From positions 11,468 through 75,467 of the forward strand of contig CAZUZS010000013.1 in NCBI GenBank assembly GCA_964624795.1: a stretch of DNA of 64,000 nt, in the 5' to 3' direction. A program made the translations under genes and the position numbers. Within the stretch, counting starts at the first letter, position 1. Every line of letters begins with the position of its first letter. This stretch comes from CAZUZS01 sp964624795. GTDB lineage: Bacteria > Calditrichota > Calditrichia > RBG-13-44-9. The notes beneath the pieces are model-generated. The model saw nothing but the letters and a program-made list of their open reading frames with translations, was not told where the DNA came from and ran no database searches. Positions 44,353-53,386 of the stretch are shown piece by piece.

Positions 44353-44598
44353 GTGGAAGAGCAAAATCAAAGATTCAAAGAATACTACGAAACACTGACA
44401 CAAAATGCACTAAAGGGTGAAACCTACCTGATTAAATTGAAAGACGATCCGAATATCTACGTTGGTATTCCAATGCTTCGTTCAAACCTTTCGCGGGAAG
44501 ACGACGAATCGTTCATGCTGGAGATATTTGAGCCGGTCGAGAAAAAGGGAGTTGTGAACAGGCTGATTTCGGACATCGAGCTTTTAAAACCCAGGTAG
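44353..44598 (+). CDS. Unknown small protein upstream of the riboflavin unit
   Basis: 81 aa, not recognised. GTG 44353 has AGAGGTGG just upstream; an in-frame GTG at 44302 would give 98 aa. The start EEQNQRFKEYYETLTQNALK is an amphipathic helix. A beta-rich core follows (GETYLIKLKDDPNIYVGIPM, ESFMLEIFEP), ending VVNRLISDIELLKP. The helix plus short-strand pattern with K-D-D/G-turns could be a small Sm- or SH3-like barrel, but that is a guess. Its stop is 52 bp before the riboflavin promoter, so it is probably a separate transcript. Confidence 0.6.
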   Translation: MEEQNQRFKEYYETLTQNALKGETYLIKLKDDPNIYVGIPMLRSNLSREDDESFMLEIFEPVEKKGVVNRLISDIELLKPR

Positions 44599-44650
44599 GC
44601 TGTGACAGCAAATTTTGTAAGCTCGTGCCAAATGCTTTTTTCAAAACGGC

Positions 44651-44680
44651 TTGACATTCGGAAAGCCGCGAAATTAAATT
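44651..44680 (+). promoter_or_regulatory. Sigma-70-like promoter of the riboflavin unit
   Basis: TTGACA (44651-44656), an 18-nt spacer, then TAAATT (44675-44680; TTAAAT with 17 nt also fits). Transcription would start close to 44687, exactly at the beginning of the FMN aptamer. Confidence 0.7.
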
Positions 44681-44685
44681 TGGCC

Positions 44686-44863
44686 GATCTTCGGGGCAAG
44701 GTGACTCCGGTAATTCCGGGGAATTCCTGACCGGCGGTGAAAGCCCGCGAGGGGTTGTGAAAACGGCATATCAAAATGCCGGTGCATCTAAAACAAAAAT
44801 ACTTTCAACCCCTGAACCGGTGAAACTCCGGTGCCGACGGTAAAGTCCGGATGGGAGAAGATC
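44686..44863 (+). ncRNA. FMN riboswitch (RFN element)
   Basis: The aptamer closes with GATCTTC (44686-44692) pairing with GAAGATC (44857-44863). Conserved RFN segments are present: CGGGGCAAGGTGA, GACCGGCGGTGAAAGCCCGCGA, CCGGTGAAACTCCGG and CCGACGGTAAAGTCCGGATG. A variable stem with ACGGCAT/ATGCCGGT lies between. FMN binding is expected to favour the terminator just downstream and reduce expression of ribD-ribE-ribBA-ribH. Confidence 0.97.
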
Positions 44864-44892
44864 AGGGAAAGCGAAAATCTTATTATCCTGTT

Positions 44893-44928
44893 ATGCCCTG
44901 AAGATAATGTTCAGGGCATTTTTATTTT
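44893..44928 (+). terminator. Expression-platform terminator of the FMN riboswitch
   Basis: ATGCCCTGAA (44893-44902) pairs perfectly with TTCAGGGCAT (44910-44919), a 7-nt loop lies between, and TTTTATTTT follows. It ends 10 bp before the ribD start, so regulation is by premature termination. Confidence 0.93.
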
Positions 44929-44937
44929 AAGAAGTGT

Positions 44938-46095
44938 ATGCAGAAAGAAAACAAGAATATGGATGCCGGCGACGCGTTTTTTATGAAACGGGCGCTGGAG
45001 CTTGCTAAAAACGGAACCGGCCATACGTCACCCAATCCCATGGTCGGGACCGTCATCGTCAAAGACGGAAAAATCATCGGTGAGGGCTTCCACCAGTTTT
45101 ACGGCGGGAAACATGCTGAAATTGTTGCGATAGAAAATGCTTCCGAAGCAGTAGAGGGCGCCACTTTATATTGCAATCTTGAACCGTGCTCGCACAGCCT
45201 GCCGGAGAAAAAGACGCCTCCATGCACGCTGCGGATCATCAAAGAGAAACTTGGCCGGGTGGTAATTGCCAACCGCGATCCCAATCCACATGTCAATGGA
45301 AATGGTATTCAGATGTTGCGGGACAACGGCATTCTGGTAGATATTGGAACTATGGAGAAAGAGGCGGCTGCACTGAATGAAAAATATTACAAATTCATCC
45401 GCACCGGTGTGCCTTTCGTTCACCTGAAGATCGCCCAGTCCCTGGATGGCAGGATTGCGACAACTGTTGGCAATTCCCAATGGATAACAAATCAAAATGC
45501 GTTGGAGCGGGTTCACAAATTGCGTTCGGAATATGATGCCGTTTTAGTCGGAATAAACACGGTTATAAAAGATGATCCGGCACTTACGGTGCGAAAGGTA
45601 CGGGGCAGAAATCCCTATCGCATTGTGCTGGACGACCAGCTAAACATTCCCGACACTGCAAAATTAATATCGGACGGCCTGCAGAATAAAACACTCATTC
45701 TTACGGTTCAGCCGATTGATCATCCGCGGGCCAGGGAGTTATCGCACAAAGGAGTTCAGGTGGTGAGCATAGTACCGGACGACGAAGGCCGTATCGATCT
45801 GACCGCAGCTCTCAAACATTTGGCAGATCTCAGAATTGAATCCATCCTGGTGGAAGGCGGTGGAACAGTGTTCACCAGCTTTATCCGGCAGAAACTTTTT
45901 GACAAGATTTCGTTCTTTATCGCACCAATGATCATTGGCTCCGGGATTGAGAGCGTCGGCAATCTCGGCATTCAGGCGATTTCCGATGCCTACCGGCTGC
46001 AACATGTCAGTATCGAGATCATCGACAGGCAAGCAGTGGTCGAAGGCTACCGCGAATACGAGGCAATTTTCCCGGACCAAAGGGAGGATAGCTGA
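44938..46095 (+). CDS. ribD: Bifunctional riboflavin biosynthesis deaminase/reductase RibD
   Basis: 385 aa. It deaminates and then reduces the pyrimidine intermediate after GTP cyclohydrolase II. The deaminase domain has NPMVGTVIVKDGKIIGEGFH, the zinc/catalytic GGKHAEIVA and EPCSHSLPEKKTPPC. The spacing between the two Cys regions is a little longer than the usual EPCSHxGRTPPC. The reductase domain starts near 155 (LKIAQSLDGRIAT, SEYDAVLVGINTVIKDDP, SILVEGGGTVFTSFI). It is the first gene after the FMN riboswitch, and its TGA overlaps the ribE ATG by one base. Confidence 0.96.
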   Translation: MQKENKNMDAGDAFFMKRALELAKNGTGHTSPNPMVGTVIVKDGKIIGEGFHQFYGGKHAEIVAIENASEAVEGATLYCNLEPCSHSLPEKKTPPCTLRIIKEKLGRVVIANRDPNPHVNGNGIQMLRDNGILVDIGTMEKEAAALNEKYYKFIRTGVPFVHLKIAQSLDGRIATTVGNSQWITNQNALERVHKLRSEYDAVLVGINTVIKDDPALTVRKVRGRNPYRIVLDDQLNIPDTAKLISDGLQNKTLILTVQPIDHPRARELSHKGVQVVSIVPDDEGRIDLTAALKHLADLRIESILVEGGGTVFTSFIRQKLFDKISFFIAPMIIGSGIESVGNLGIQAISDAYRLQHVSIEIIDRQAVVEGYREYEAIFPDQREDS

Positions 46096-46730
46096 TGTTC
46101 ACCGGGATCATTGAAGAGATTGGGGAGGTTACGGCGATCCGAAGAATGGGCGACGGTTTGCGTTTGACGATTTCGGCACGGAAGATTTTGGAGGATACGA
46201 AGATCGACGATTCCATCTGCATCGACGGCGCATGCCAAACGGTAGTGCAGCTTGATGAAAGGTCTTTCACCGTGGAAGCGGTCGGCGAAACGCTGGAAAA
46301 AACCACGCTCGGTTCCTTTCGGAGCGGAAGAAAAGTAAATTTGGAGCGCTCCTTAACACTTCAGACGCGGCTGGGTGGTCACCTGGTGCAGGGACATGTC
46401 AATGGCACCGGGCGCATCGCGCAATGGCACGCTCGCGCAGAAAACTACTACCTCGAAATTAATCCCGAAGACGAATTACTAAAATACTGCATTCGGGAAG
46501 GATCAGTTGCGGTGGATGGAATCAGTCTTACAGTTGCTGCGTTAAACGAAAAGAGTCTGGGAATGAGCATCATCCCGCACACAGTCGAACAGACCACCTT
46601 AAAAGAGAAAAAGATTGGGGACATTGTCAATATCGAAGTAGATGTTATTGCCCGGTACGTCGAGCGGTTCCTCACGTTTGCCGGCGACCGCGAGCTGACG
46701 ATGGACAAACTGAAAAAATGGGGATACTGA
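46095..46730 (+). CDS. ribE: Riboflavin synthase alpha chain
   Basis: 211 aa. It dismutates two 6,7-dimethyl-8-ribityllumazine molecules into riboflavin. Two homologous barrels are visible: MFTGIIEEIGEV and DSICIDGACQTVV with FTVEAVGETLEKTTLG, then HLVQGHVNGTGRIA, GSVAVDGISLTVA and IIPHTVEQTTL. It is translationally coupled to ribD (TGATG). The symbol ribE is used for the alpha chain; some systems call it ribC. Confidence 0.96.
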   Translation: MFTGIIEEIGEVTAIRRMGDGLRLTISARKILEDTKIDDSICIDGACQTVVQLDERSFTVEAVGETLEKTTLGSFRSGRKVNLERSLTLQTRLGGHLVQGHVNGTGRIAQWHARAENYYLEINPEDELLKYCIREGSVAVDGISLTVAALNEKSLGMSIIPHTVEQTTLKEKKIGDIVNIEVDVIARYVERFLTFAGDRELTMDKLKKWGY

Positions 46731-46748
46731 ATATCAGGAGTCTAAAGA

Positions 46749-47978
46749 ATGGTAAAGAAGATTATGTCGAATATTGATGCCGCTTTGAAAGATTTGCGGG
46801 AGGGCAAGATCTTAATCGTTGTGGATGATGAAGACCGCGAAAATGAGGGCGATTTCATTATGGCGGCGGATAAAGTTACGCCGCAAGCCATTAATTTCAT
46901 GGCCAAATACGGCAGAGGCATCATTTGCCTGGCGATAACCGAGAAGCGTGCGGAGGAGCTGGAGCTGGAATATATGGTGGACCAGAACACGGCGCTTCAC
47001 GGCACGGCATTTACAATTACCATCGATGCCCGCGACGGCACCACCACTGGAACTTCCGCATACGATCGGTCCCTGACCATAAAAACCGCTATTGATCCTG
47101 CATCCAAGCCGGAAGATTTGGCAAGGCCCGGTCACATTTTTCCGCTCATCGCGAAGCCGGGCGGCGTTCTGCGTCGCGCCGGACATACCGAGGCAGTCAT
47201 CGATCTGGCCCGGTTGGCTGGTTCGACCCCTGCCGGCATTCTGTGCGAGATAATGGATGAGGACGGGACCATGGCCCACCTCCCGCGACTTCGGCAAATT
47301 GCCGAAGAGTTCGATTTGAAAATTGTTACCATCGCCGATTTGATTGAATACCGGCGACGGACCGAAAAACTGGTCAAGCGGGTAACTGATGTCAAATTTC
47401 CGACCGTATACGGCACATTCCGGCTGGTGCTTTTTGAGAATGTTCTGGATTCGAAAGACAGCCACCTGGCGCTGGTGAAAGGCGATATTGATAACGGAGA
47501 GCCGGTGCTGGTGCGGGTGCATTCGGAATGCCTCACCGGTGATACGCTGGGTTCCATGCGCTGCGATTGCGGCGACCAATTGCACTTCGCGATGCAAAAA
47601 ATCGAAGAAGAAGGTCGGGGCGCCCTGCTTTACATGCGGCAGGAAGGCCGCGGAATAGGCCTGGCAAATAAAATATTGGCTTACCGACTGCAGGATGAGG
47701 GGAAAGATACCGTGGAAGCGAATGAGGCGCTGGGTTTCAAGGCAGATCTCCGCGATTACGGTCTCGGCGCCCAGATGCTTCTCGATTTGGGAATTCACAA
47801 AATCCGCCTGATGACCAACAATCCCCGCAAAGTGGTGGGGCTGCAGGGCTACGGTCTGGAAATTGTGGAACGGGTTCCGATCCAGATAGATCCTAATCCG
47901 GCAAACGAAAAGTATCTGCAGACCAAGAAAGAAAAATTGGGACACCTGCTGACGCTGGATCCCAGGCACCATGATTGA
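46749..47978 (+). CDS. ribBA: Bifunctional DHBP synthase/GTP cyclohydrolase II
   Basis: 409 aa. The N-terminal half makes 3,4-dihydroxy-2-butanone-4-phosphate: VVDDEDRENEGDFIMAAD, YGRGIICLAIT, HTEAVIDLARLAG. The C-terminal half (from about 212) is GTP cyclohydrolase II, with zinc ligands in VHSECLTGDTLGSMRCDCGDQL and active-site MRQEGRGIGLANK. Both halves keep their catalytic motifs. AGGAG lies 8 nt upstream of ATG 46749, 18 bp after ribE. Confidence 0.97.
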   Translation: MVKKIMSNIDAALKDLREGKILIVVDDEDRENEGDFIMAADKVTPQAINFMAKYGRGIICLAITEKRAEELELEYMVDQNTALHGTAFTITIDARDGTTTGTSAYDRSLTIKTAIDPASKPEDLARPGHIFPLIAKPGGVLRRAGHTEAVIDLARLAGSTPAGILCEIMDEDGTMAHLPRLRQIAEEFDLKIVTIADLIEYRRRTEKLVKRVTDVKFPTVYGTFRLVLFENVLDSKDSHLALVKGDIDNGEPVLVRVHSECLTGDTLGSMRCDCGDQLHFAMQKIEEEGRGALLYMRQEGRGIGLANKILAYRLQDEGKDTVEANEALGFKADLRDYGLGAQMLLDLGIHKIRLMTNNPRKVVGLQGYGLEIVERVPIQIDPNPANEKYLQTKKEKLGHLLTLDPRHHD

Positions 47979-48157
47979 TTCCGATGGAATTTCCCGTGGC
48001 CTGGCGCGGGCGAAATACTCTGAGTCGACGGAAAATAGCTGAAAAATAAATAAGGAAATGCAAGCCAAACCGGCTGGAAGTGCAATTGAGTTCTAAAATT
48101 CGTACTTGTGAGTTTAGGGGTTCATGATTAATTTGAAAATGCACAAAGGAGCACATT

Positions 48158-48628
48158 ATGCCTGAACACGTGCAGGGAATTCTTACTGCTGAAGGACGGA
48201 AATTTGCAATCGTCATCAGCCGATTTAACGAATTTATCTCCAACAAACTTCTGGAGGGCGCGCTGGACTGTCTTCACCGGCACAAAGCGCTGGATTCAGA
48301 TATCCGGGTTTTTTGGGTTCCGGGATCTTTCGAAATACCTCTGATTGCCAGCAAATTAGCCAACAGCAAAAAATATGATGCGGTGATTTGTGTCGGCGCC
48401 GTAATCCGGGGTGCTACACCTCATTTCGAATACATTTCGGCGGAGGTCGCGAAAGGGGTGGCCCAATCCGCGCTCCAGAGCGGCGTGCCGGTCATTTTCG
48501 GAATCATTACTTCCGACACCATCGAACAGGCCATCGAGCGCGCCGGTACCAAAGCGGGAAACAAGGGCTGGGATGCAGCGCTATCGGCAATTGAAATGGC
48601 CGACCTGGTAGAAAAAATCGGGAAATAG
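48158..48628 (+). CDS. ribH: 6,7-dimethyl-8-ribityllumazine synthase (riboflavin synthase beta)
   Basis: 156 aa. It condenses the RibD/phosphatase product with the RibB product to lumazine. Conserved parts are IVISRFNEFISNKLLEGAL, VPGSFEIPLIASKLA, CVGAVIRGATPHFEYI (catalytic His) and FGIITSDTIEQAIERAGTKAGNKG. AAAGGAG is upstream of ATG 48158. It closes the riboflavin unit; the 179-bp space after ribBA shows no separate riboswitch. Confidence 0.97.
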   Translation: MPEHVQGILTAEGRKFAIVISRFNEFISNKLLEGALDCLHRHKALDSDIRVFWVPGSFEIPLIASKLANSKKYDAVICVGAVIRGATPHFEYISAEVAKGVAQSALQSGVPVIFGIITSDTIEQAIERAGTKAGNKGWDAALSAIEMADLVEKIGK

Positions 48629-48935
48629 AACGGTCCGAAAGCGAAGCCGCTTTCTTCGGGGGGGAGACGGCAGGGCTAAGTTTTTTAGGCACCCTGAAAC
48701 GGAAAACGAAATAGTTTGAAGAATCCGGTTTTCAGGATATAAAATAATCTGTCTATCTCTGAAAGAATTTCGGAGAGTATTTACTGAAGAAATTTCCCGT
48801 CATATTTTCATTTGTAATAGAAAATCCTGCGATTTACATTGTATTATTGAGACCGGCCCATCTTCAAATGAAAACATATCCGGTTGGAAGGCGTGTAGAA
48901 TTAAGCAAGTTGAATAATCAAAAGCAGGACAATAT
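48629..48935. other. Intergenic region
   Basis: 307 bp between ribH and the propeller gene. An imperfect hairpin at about 48636-48660 (CCGAAAGCG region with CGCTTTCTTCGG) lies soon after ribH and may end that transcript, but no T-run follows directly. No gene is seen. Confidence 0.35.
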
Positions 48936-51314
48936 ATGAAATTGCAAATCAGAACCGTGCTAATTCTCTTATTTTATATCCTGGGAATTTCATCCGCATT
49001 TGGTGCCGACCTGCACTGGGAAGTTATCACCAGCCTGAACAACGCAAAACAGATACTCAGCGTAAACGATACCCTCTATGCTGCCACCTCGGGAGGATTC
49101 GTGGAGTACAGCCTTTCACACCGGAATTATGATTCATGGAACGCGGAAAACGGCCTGAGCAATAACAATCTGACAGCATTGACTTTTTCGGATAAAGATA
49201 TGATCGTCCTGGCTACCCAGAACGGCGTTGTCAGTTTCTTCGATCGCCGGAATAAAAGCATCAGCGAAGACTATAGCCTCGATGGAAATGATATTTATGC
49301 AATGACTGCCATTCAGGATACATTATGGCTTGTGGGAAAAAATATGGTCGCTGTTTATCTCTACGATCAGAATCTGAAGCGCTTCCAGTTCCGGGATTTT
49401 TACACCAATTTCAAACGGGAGTTCGGTACGTTCCGCGACATACACTATTTCGACCACAAAATCTGGGTTGCCAGCGATAACGGCATTTTTTATGCCCCCG
49501 GAAATTTTTTGCGCTATAATTTAAAAGCCATCGAAAGCTGGAAATTCCTGACCACAACCGAGGGCCTTCCGTCCAATAACACCTTTTCCTTTTCGCAAAA
49601 AGAGGACACGCTGCTCATTGGCACTGCCAACGGCCTGGCAAAATATCACTCCCAGCAATTCACAAACATCTATTCCGGCCTGGTTGGCAGGGACGTCCGC
49701 CACGTGGTGGTTCATGATGGCCAAATCTATGTAAATAATTATCACAGCATCTACCGGCTGGATAACACCACATTTGCCTCCCTGGCCAATTTTCAATCTT
49801 ATACCATGAACGATTTCACAGTAACCGGAAGCGGTGATGTCTGGGGCGCTATAGTCGAAAAGGGCCTCCAGAATTTCAGTGATAATAGCAGAATATGGTT
49901 TAATGGGCCGGTGGATAATATTCTGGGGAAGATGACACTCAACAGCCGGGGCGAGCTATGGGTTACTACCGGCATATTTGGCGACCAGCGCCAGAAAGGA
50001 TTCTCAGTTCGCACAACGGACGGTACCTGGCACAATTACCGTTATTTCGGTAACTGGAGAAACATGGCGAATTCGCAAGCCGTAATGGAAGATACTGAAG
50101 GAAACATGTGGATCGGATCCTGGAACGGCGGCTTGACCATTATCGATCCCGATTTCAAATTTTATCATTTCAATAATTTCCGCGGCAACGGAAAAATATG
50201 GGTTGCCTCCCCTTTTGAAAACGACACGGTGACGTTCACTCCGGCAGATTCGGTGTACCATTTTTTGTCGAACACCAAGGGTGTGGACTCCTTACTGGTT
50301 GTTACCGATCTTATGATGGACAGGGATCGTGAAAGCATATGGGTGCTGACACTGGCCGTTCAGAGCAATGAGCCGGTTATAAGATACCAGGGAACGGCGC
50401 TATCCGATGCCGCATACGACAGCCTGACCTGGCAAAAATATCCTCTGGGTGATAATCTGAATATCAGCAACACCGACATGGCAAATTTAGGAATGGATAT
50501 CTTCAGCAATATCTGGATTGGCACCCAGCGGAATGGGGCGCTGCGAATGCAGATTGGCGAGACGAGCGGCATTACCTGGGACAATGTAGATGAGAACGAT
50601 AACCTGAAGAACAATTCCTGTCTCGCCGTCGCCGGCGACGAAGACGGTTATATGTGGCTTGGCACTCTGGCGGGTTTGAACGCCTATTTCAATGGAAATC
50701 TGTACGATTTCAGGGAAGACTACCAACCTATCGGGCTGCAAATAACCGACATCTTCGTTGATAGCGAGAACAATAAATGGTTTGCGACAGATAAAGGGTT
50801 GAGCCTGCTGCGTGCATCCGGATCACCATGGGATCCGAAAAGCTGGGTTCATTTTGTATCCGGAAACAGTGAATCGTATGGCGACAATGTGAATCACACC
50901 AACCTCCCCAGTGAGGATGTGAGAAGCGTTTTTGTAGACGACAAAACCGGGGATGTCTACTGCGGCACTTCATCCGGGCTGGCGATTTTGAGGAACAATC
51001 CCTATACCACCCCGCTACCGGATCTAGAGAAGGTAAAAGTCGGACCGAATCCGTTTTACCTGGGCAACACGGCGGATAATTATCTGTATATTCGAAACTT
51101 AACGAGCAACAGCCAAATAAAGATTCTGACCGTGAATGGTCGTCTGGTAAGAACGCTGGACTCCTCAAACAGCAGCGAAGTGCTGGGAAGTTTTGCCCAA
51201 TGGAACGGGCGCAATCAGAACGGACGGTTGGTTTCGAGCGGTGTTTATCTCTACATGGTCACCGATGAAAATGGGAATTCCACCACCGGAAAATTCCTGG
51301 TTATCCGGGAGTAA
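48936..51314 (+). CDS. Secreted beta-propeller protein with Type IX-like sorting module
   Basis: 792 aa. Residues 1-23 are a signal peptide (ILLFYILGISSAFGAD). Up to about residue 690 there are repeated Reg_prop-type blades (NGLSNNNLTALTFSDKDM, HKIWVASDNGIFYAP, GLPSNNTFSFSQ, GNMWIGSWNGGLTII, SNIWIGTQRNGALRMQ, GYMWLGTLAGLNAYF, NNKWFATDKGLSLL). The C-terminal 90 residues are a sorting module: VKVGPNPFYLG, IKILTVNGRLVRTL, WNGRNQNGRLVSSGVYLYMV, KFLVIRE. It is probably a surface or secreted binding protein; no enzyme motif was found. Relative of the 12722 propeller, which lacks the sorting module. Confidence 0.88.
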   Translation: MKLQIRTVLILLFYILGISSAFGADLHWEVITSLNNAKQILSVNDTLYAATSGGFVEYSLSHRNYDSWNAENGLSNNNLTALTFSDKDMIVLATQNGVVSFFDRRNKSISEDYSLDGNDIYAMTAIQDTLWLVGKNMVAVYLYDQNLKRFQFRDFYTNFKREFGTFRDIHYFDHKIWVASDNGIFYAPGNFLRYNLKAIESWKFLTTTEGLPSNNTFSFSQKEDTLLIGTANGLAKYHSQQFTNIYSGLVGRDVRHVVVHDGQIYVNNYHSIYRLDNTTFASLANFQSYTMNDFTVTGSGDVWGAIVEKGLQNFSDNSRIWFNGPVDNILGKMTLNSRGELWVTTGIFGDQRQKGFSVRTTDGTWHNYRYFGNWRNMANSQAVMEDTEGNMWIGSWNGGLTIIDPDFKFYHFNNFRGNGKIWVASPFENDTVTFTPADSVYHFLSNTKGVDSLLVVTDLMMDRDRESIWVLTLAVQSNEPVIRYQGTALSDAAYDSLTWQKYPLGDNLNISNTDMANLGMDIFSNIWIGTQRNGALRMQIGETSGITWDNVDENDNLKNNSCLAVAGDEDGYMWLGTLAGLNAYFNGNLYDFREDYQPIGLQITDIFVDSENNKWFATDKGLSLLRASGSPWDPKSWVHFVSGNSESYGDNVNHTNLPSEDVRSVFVDDKTGDVYCGTSSGLAILRNNPYTTPLPDLEKVKVGPNPFYLGNTADNYLYIRNLTSNSQIKILTVNGRLVRTLDSSNSSEVLGSFAQWNGRNQNGRLVSSGVYLYMVTDENGNSTTGKFLVIRE

Positions 51315-51542
51315 GGATGCAGTAGCCCGGTTTTGATTTGAGTGATCAACAAATCTGGTCCGATTATTAAAAGGTTTGAAGCCTTCAATAATACCGGTTG
51401 CCCGGAATGCAGGCGCATATTTTGGACCATCTAAATATTTGCTCTTTCTTACGCGCGGCATGTTTAGCCGCAAAAAAACAAGCCTTGAAATTTCCCCTTC
51501 GCTATCACTAAATTTCAATGAGTTTTAATAACGACTTAGTTG

Positions 51543-53270
51543 ATGCTAAAGAATATTCATATATCAAATTTCGCGTTGGCCCACAACCTGAATATTGCTT
51601 TTGGGGAAGGCCTCAATATCATTACCGGCGAAACCGGAACAGGAAAATCGATCCTGGTTGGGGCAATCTCCGCGGTCTTGGGAGGGCGCGTCTTTACCGA
51701 GGTCGTGCGAACCGGCGAGGAGAAGGCGTTGATCGACGCGGTCTTCGATATTTCACGACTAAAGATGGTGAAGAAAATCCTGCAGGAAAAGGGATTGGAT
51801 CAAAACGAGGAGCTGTTTCTCCGGCGCGAAATCTCGGTTAAAGGAAGCACCCGGGCTTTCGTAAACGACATTCCGGTAACCGTCACCACCCTTTCGGAAA
51901 TCGGGGACCTGCTGGTAGATATTCATGGACAGAATGAGCACCAGAGCCTGCTGCGGCGGGAGACGCACCGCTATTTTCTCGATGCCTTCGGGCAGTTGGC
52001 CCCTCACTTAGAACAGGTGGAACAAGATTTCGAGAATCTGAAAAAGGCAGAGATTAAGCTAAAGGAGCTGGAGAAAAGAAAAAAAGCGCTGGAAGAGAAA
52101 TATGAACTTTTTGCTTTCCAGGCCGATGAAATCGAAAAAGCAAATTTAAAAGCCGACGAAGAGGAGAAACTGGAAGCCGAGCGAAAAATACTGGTCAACG
52201 CAGAAAAGATCTTTTCCCTTACGGCGCAGCTTAATGAAATAACAAATGGCAATGCCGAGACCAGCCTGTTGGACAGCATGGGACAGGCGCTGCATTTGCT
52301 GCGGGAGCTCACCGAATTCTCGGACGATCTCAATCCTATTTTTCAGGAATTTTCTTCCGCGAAAATTATCGTGGAGGAAACGGCCCGCAGCGTGGAGGAG
52401 TTCCAAAGCAAAATTGAGTTCGATCCCCTGCGACTGGAGGAGATAGAACAGCGGCTGGCAGCCATCGCCGGCTTAAAGAAAAAATATGGCAACTCTGTGG
52501 ACGAGGTCCTTGCTCATCTTGGACGGATTAAGACCGATCTTCAGTTAAAGGAAAATTTCGAATTCGAGCTGGGCAAACTGCAAAAAGAGCACGAGAAAAC
52601 CCGGCAGCGGTACGAACAAACCGCCCGGGATTTGTCTGAAGCGCGGAAGAAAGCCGCTGCCAAACTGGAAACAGAAGTTATAGCCCTTTTACTACAGATA
52701 GGAATGCCCAAAACGCGCTTCCGGGTAAATATGGAATGGCAGGAGGAAACGGATGGCGTTTTCCGGCAAGATGGGAAAAATTTCTTTGGCGATGAGCGCG
52801 GCGTGGACCAGATTGAATTTTACATTTCTCCTAATCCCGGTGAAGAATTCAAACCACTGATAAAGATTGCGTCCGGCGGAGAAATATCGCGGATCATGCT
52901 GGCCCTGAAAAACATCCTTGCGGAGATCGACCACATTCCGCTGCTCATATTTGATGAAATCGATGCCGGTGTGTCGGGCCGGGTAGCGCTGGCGGTGGGA
53001 AAAAGTATCCGCAAGCTGGCCGATTCCCACCAGATTATCTCGATCACCCACCTTCCCCAGATTGCATCATTCGGAAACAGCCACTTCCGGGTTGAGAAAT
53101 TTGTGGAAAAAGGCCGCACATTCACCAGCGTGGTGAGCCTGGAACACGACCGCAGAGTCGAAGAAATTGCGCGGCTGATAGCGGGGGAACAGATCAGCGA
53201 AGCTATTTTGCAAAGTGCCAGGCAGTTGTTGGAAGAGGCAGGAAATGGCCAGGCAATTCCACCTGGTTAA
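51543..53270 (+). CDS. recN: DNA repair protein RecN
   Basis: 575 aa. It is an SMC-like ATPase acting at double-strand breaks. Walker A is ITGETGTGKSILVGAISAVL near residue 30. A coiled-coil pair (about 160-370) rich in Glu/Lys/Leu follows (for example LKELEKRKKALEEKYELFAF). The ABC signature is ASGGEISRIMLALKNI, Walker B LLIFDEIDAGVSG, and the H-loop ISITHLPQIASF. ATG 51543 is chosen; a TTG directly before it (51540) is the alternative. It is followed by murA after 116 bp. Confidence 0.96.
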   Translation: MLKNIHISNFALAHNLNIAFGEGLNIITGETGTGKSILVGAISAVLGGRVFTEVVRTGEEKALIDAVFDISRLKMVKKILQEKGLDQNEELFLRREISVKGSTRAFVNDIPVTVTTLSEIGDLLVDIHGQNEHQSLLRRETHRYFLDAFGQLAPHLEQVEQDFENLKKAEIKLKELEKRKKALEEKYELFAFQADEIEKANLKADEEEKLEAERKILVNAEKIFSLTAQLNEITNGNAETSLLDSMGQALHLLRELTEFSDDLNPIFQEFSSAKIIVEETARSVEEFQSKIEFDPLRLEEIEQRLAAIAGLKKKYGNSVDEVLAHLGRIKTDLQLKENFEFELGKLQKEHEKTRQRYEQTARDLSEARKKAAAKLETEVIALLLQIGMPKTRFRVNMEWQEETDGVFRQDGKNFFGDERGVDQIEFYISPNPGEEFKPLIKIASGGEISRIMLALKNILAEIDHIPLLIFDEIDAGVSGRVALAVGKSIRKLADSHQIISITHLPQIASFGNSHFRVEKFVEKGRTFTSVVSLEHDRRVEEIARLIAGEQISEAILQSARQLLEEAGNGQAIPPG

Positions 53271-53386
53271 GAATGCCCCTCTTCGGAAACCCGGTTGCTC
53301 GACTGACTATTTGGAGCTGGTCATGGAAATGACCCAAATTTTGCCTTTTAAGCAAAATTACTTCATGAAATAAATGGGAGAATGTT

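Noticed and set aside
46812..48068. 418-codon minus-strand frame
   Set aside because: It lies opposite ribBA, which keeps all catalytic motifs; the minus-strand translation looks random.
51518..51841. 107-codon plus-strand frame at the start of recN
   Set aside because: It overlaps recN in another frame; recN Walker A is clear in the chosen frame.
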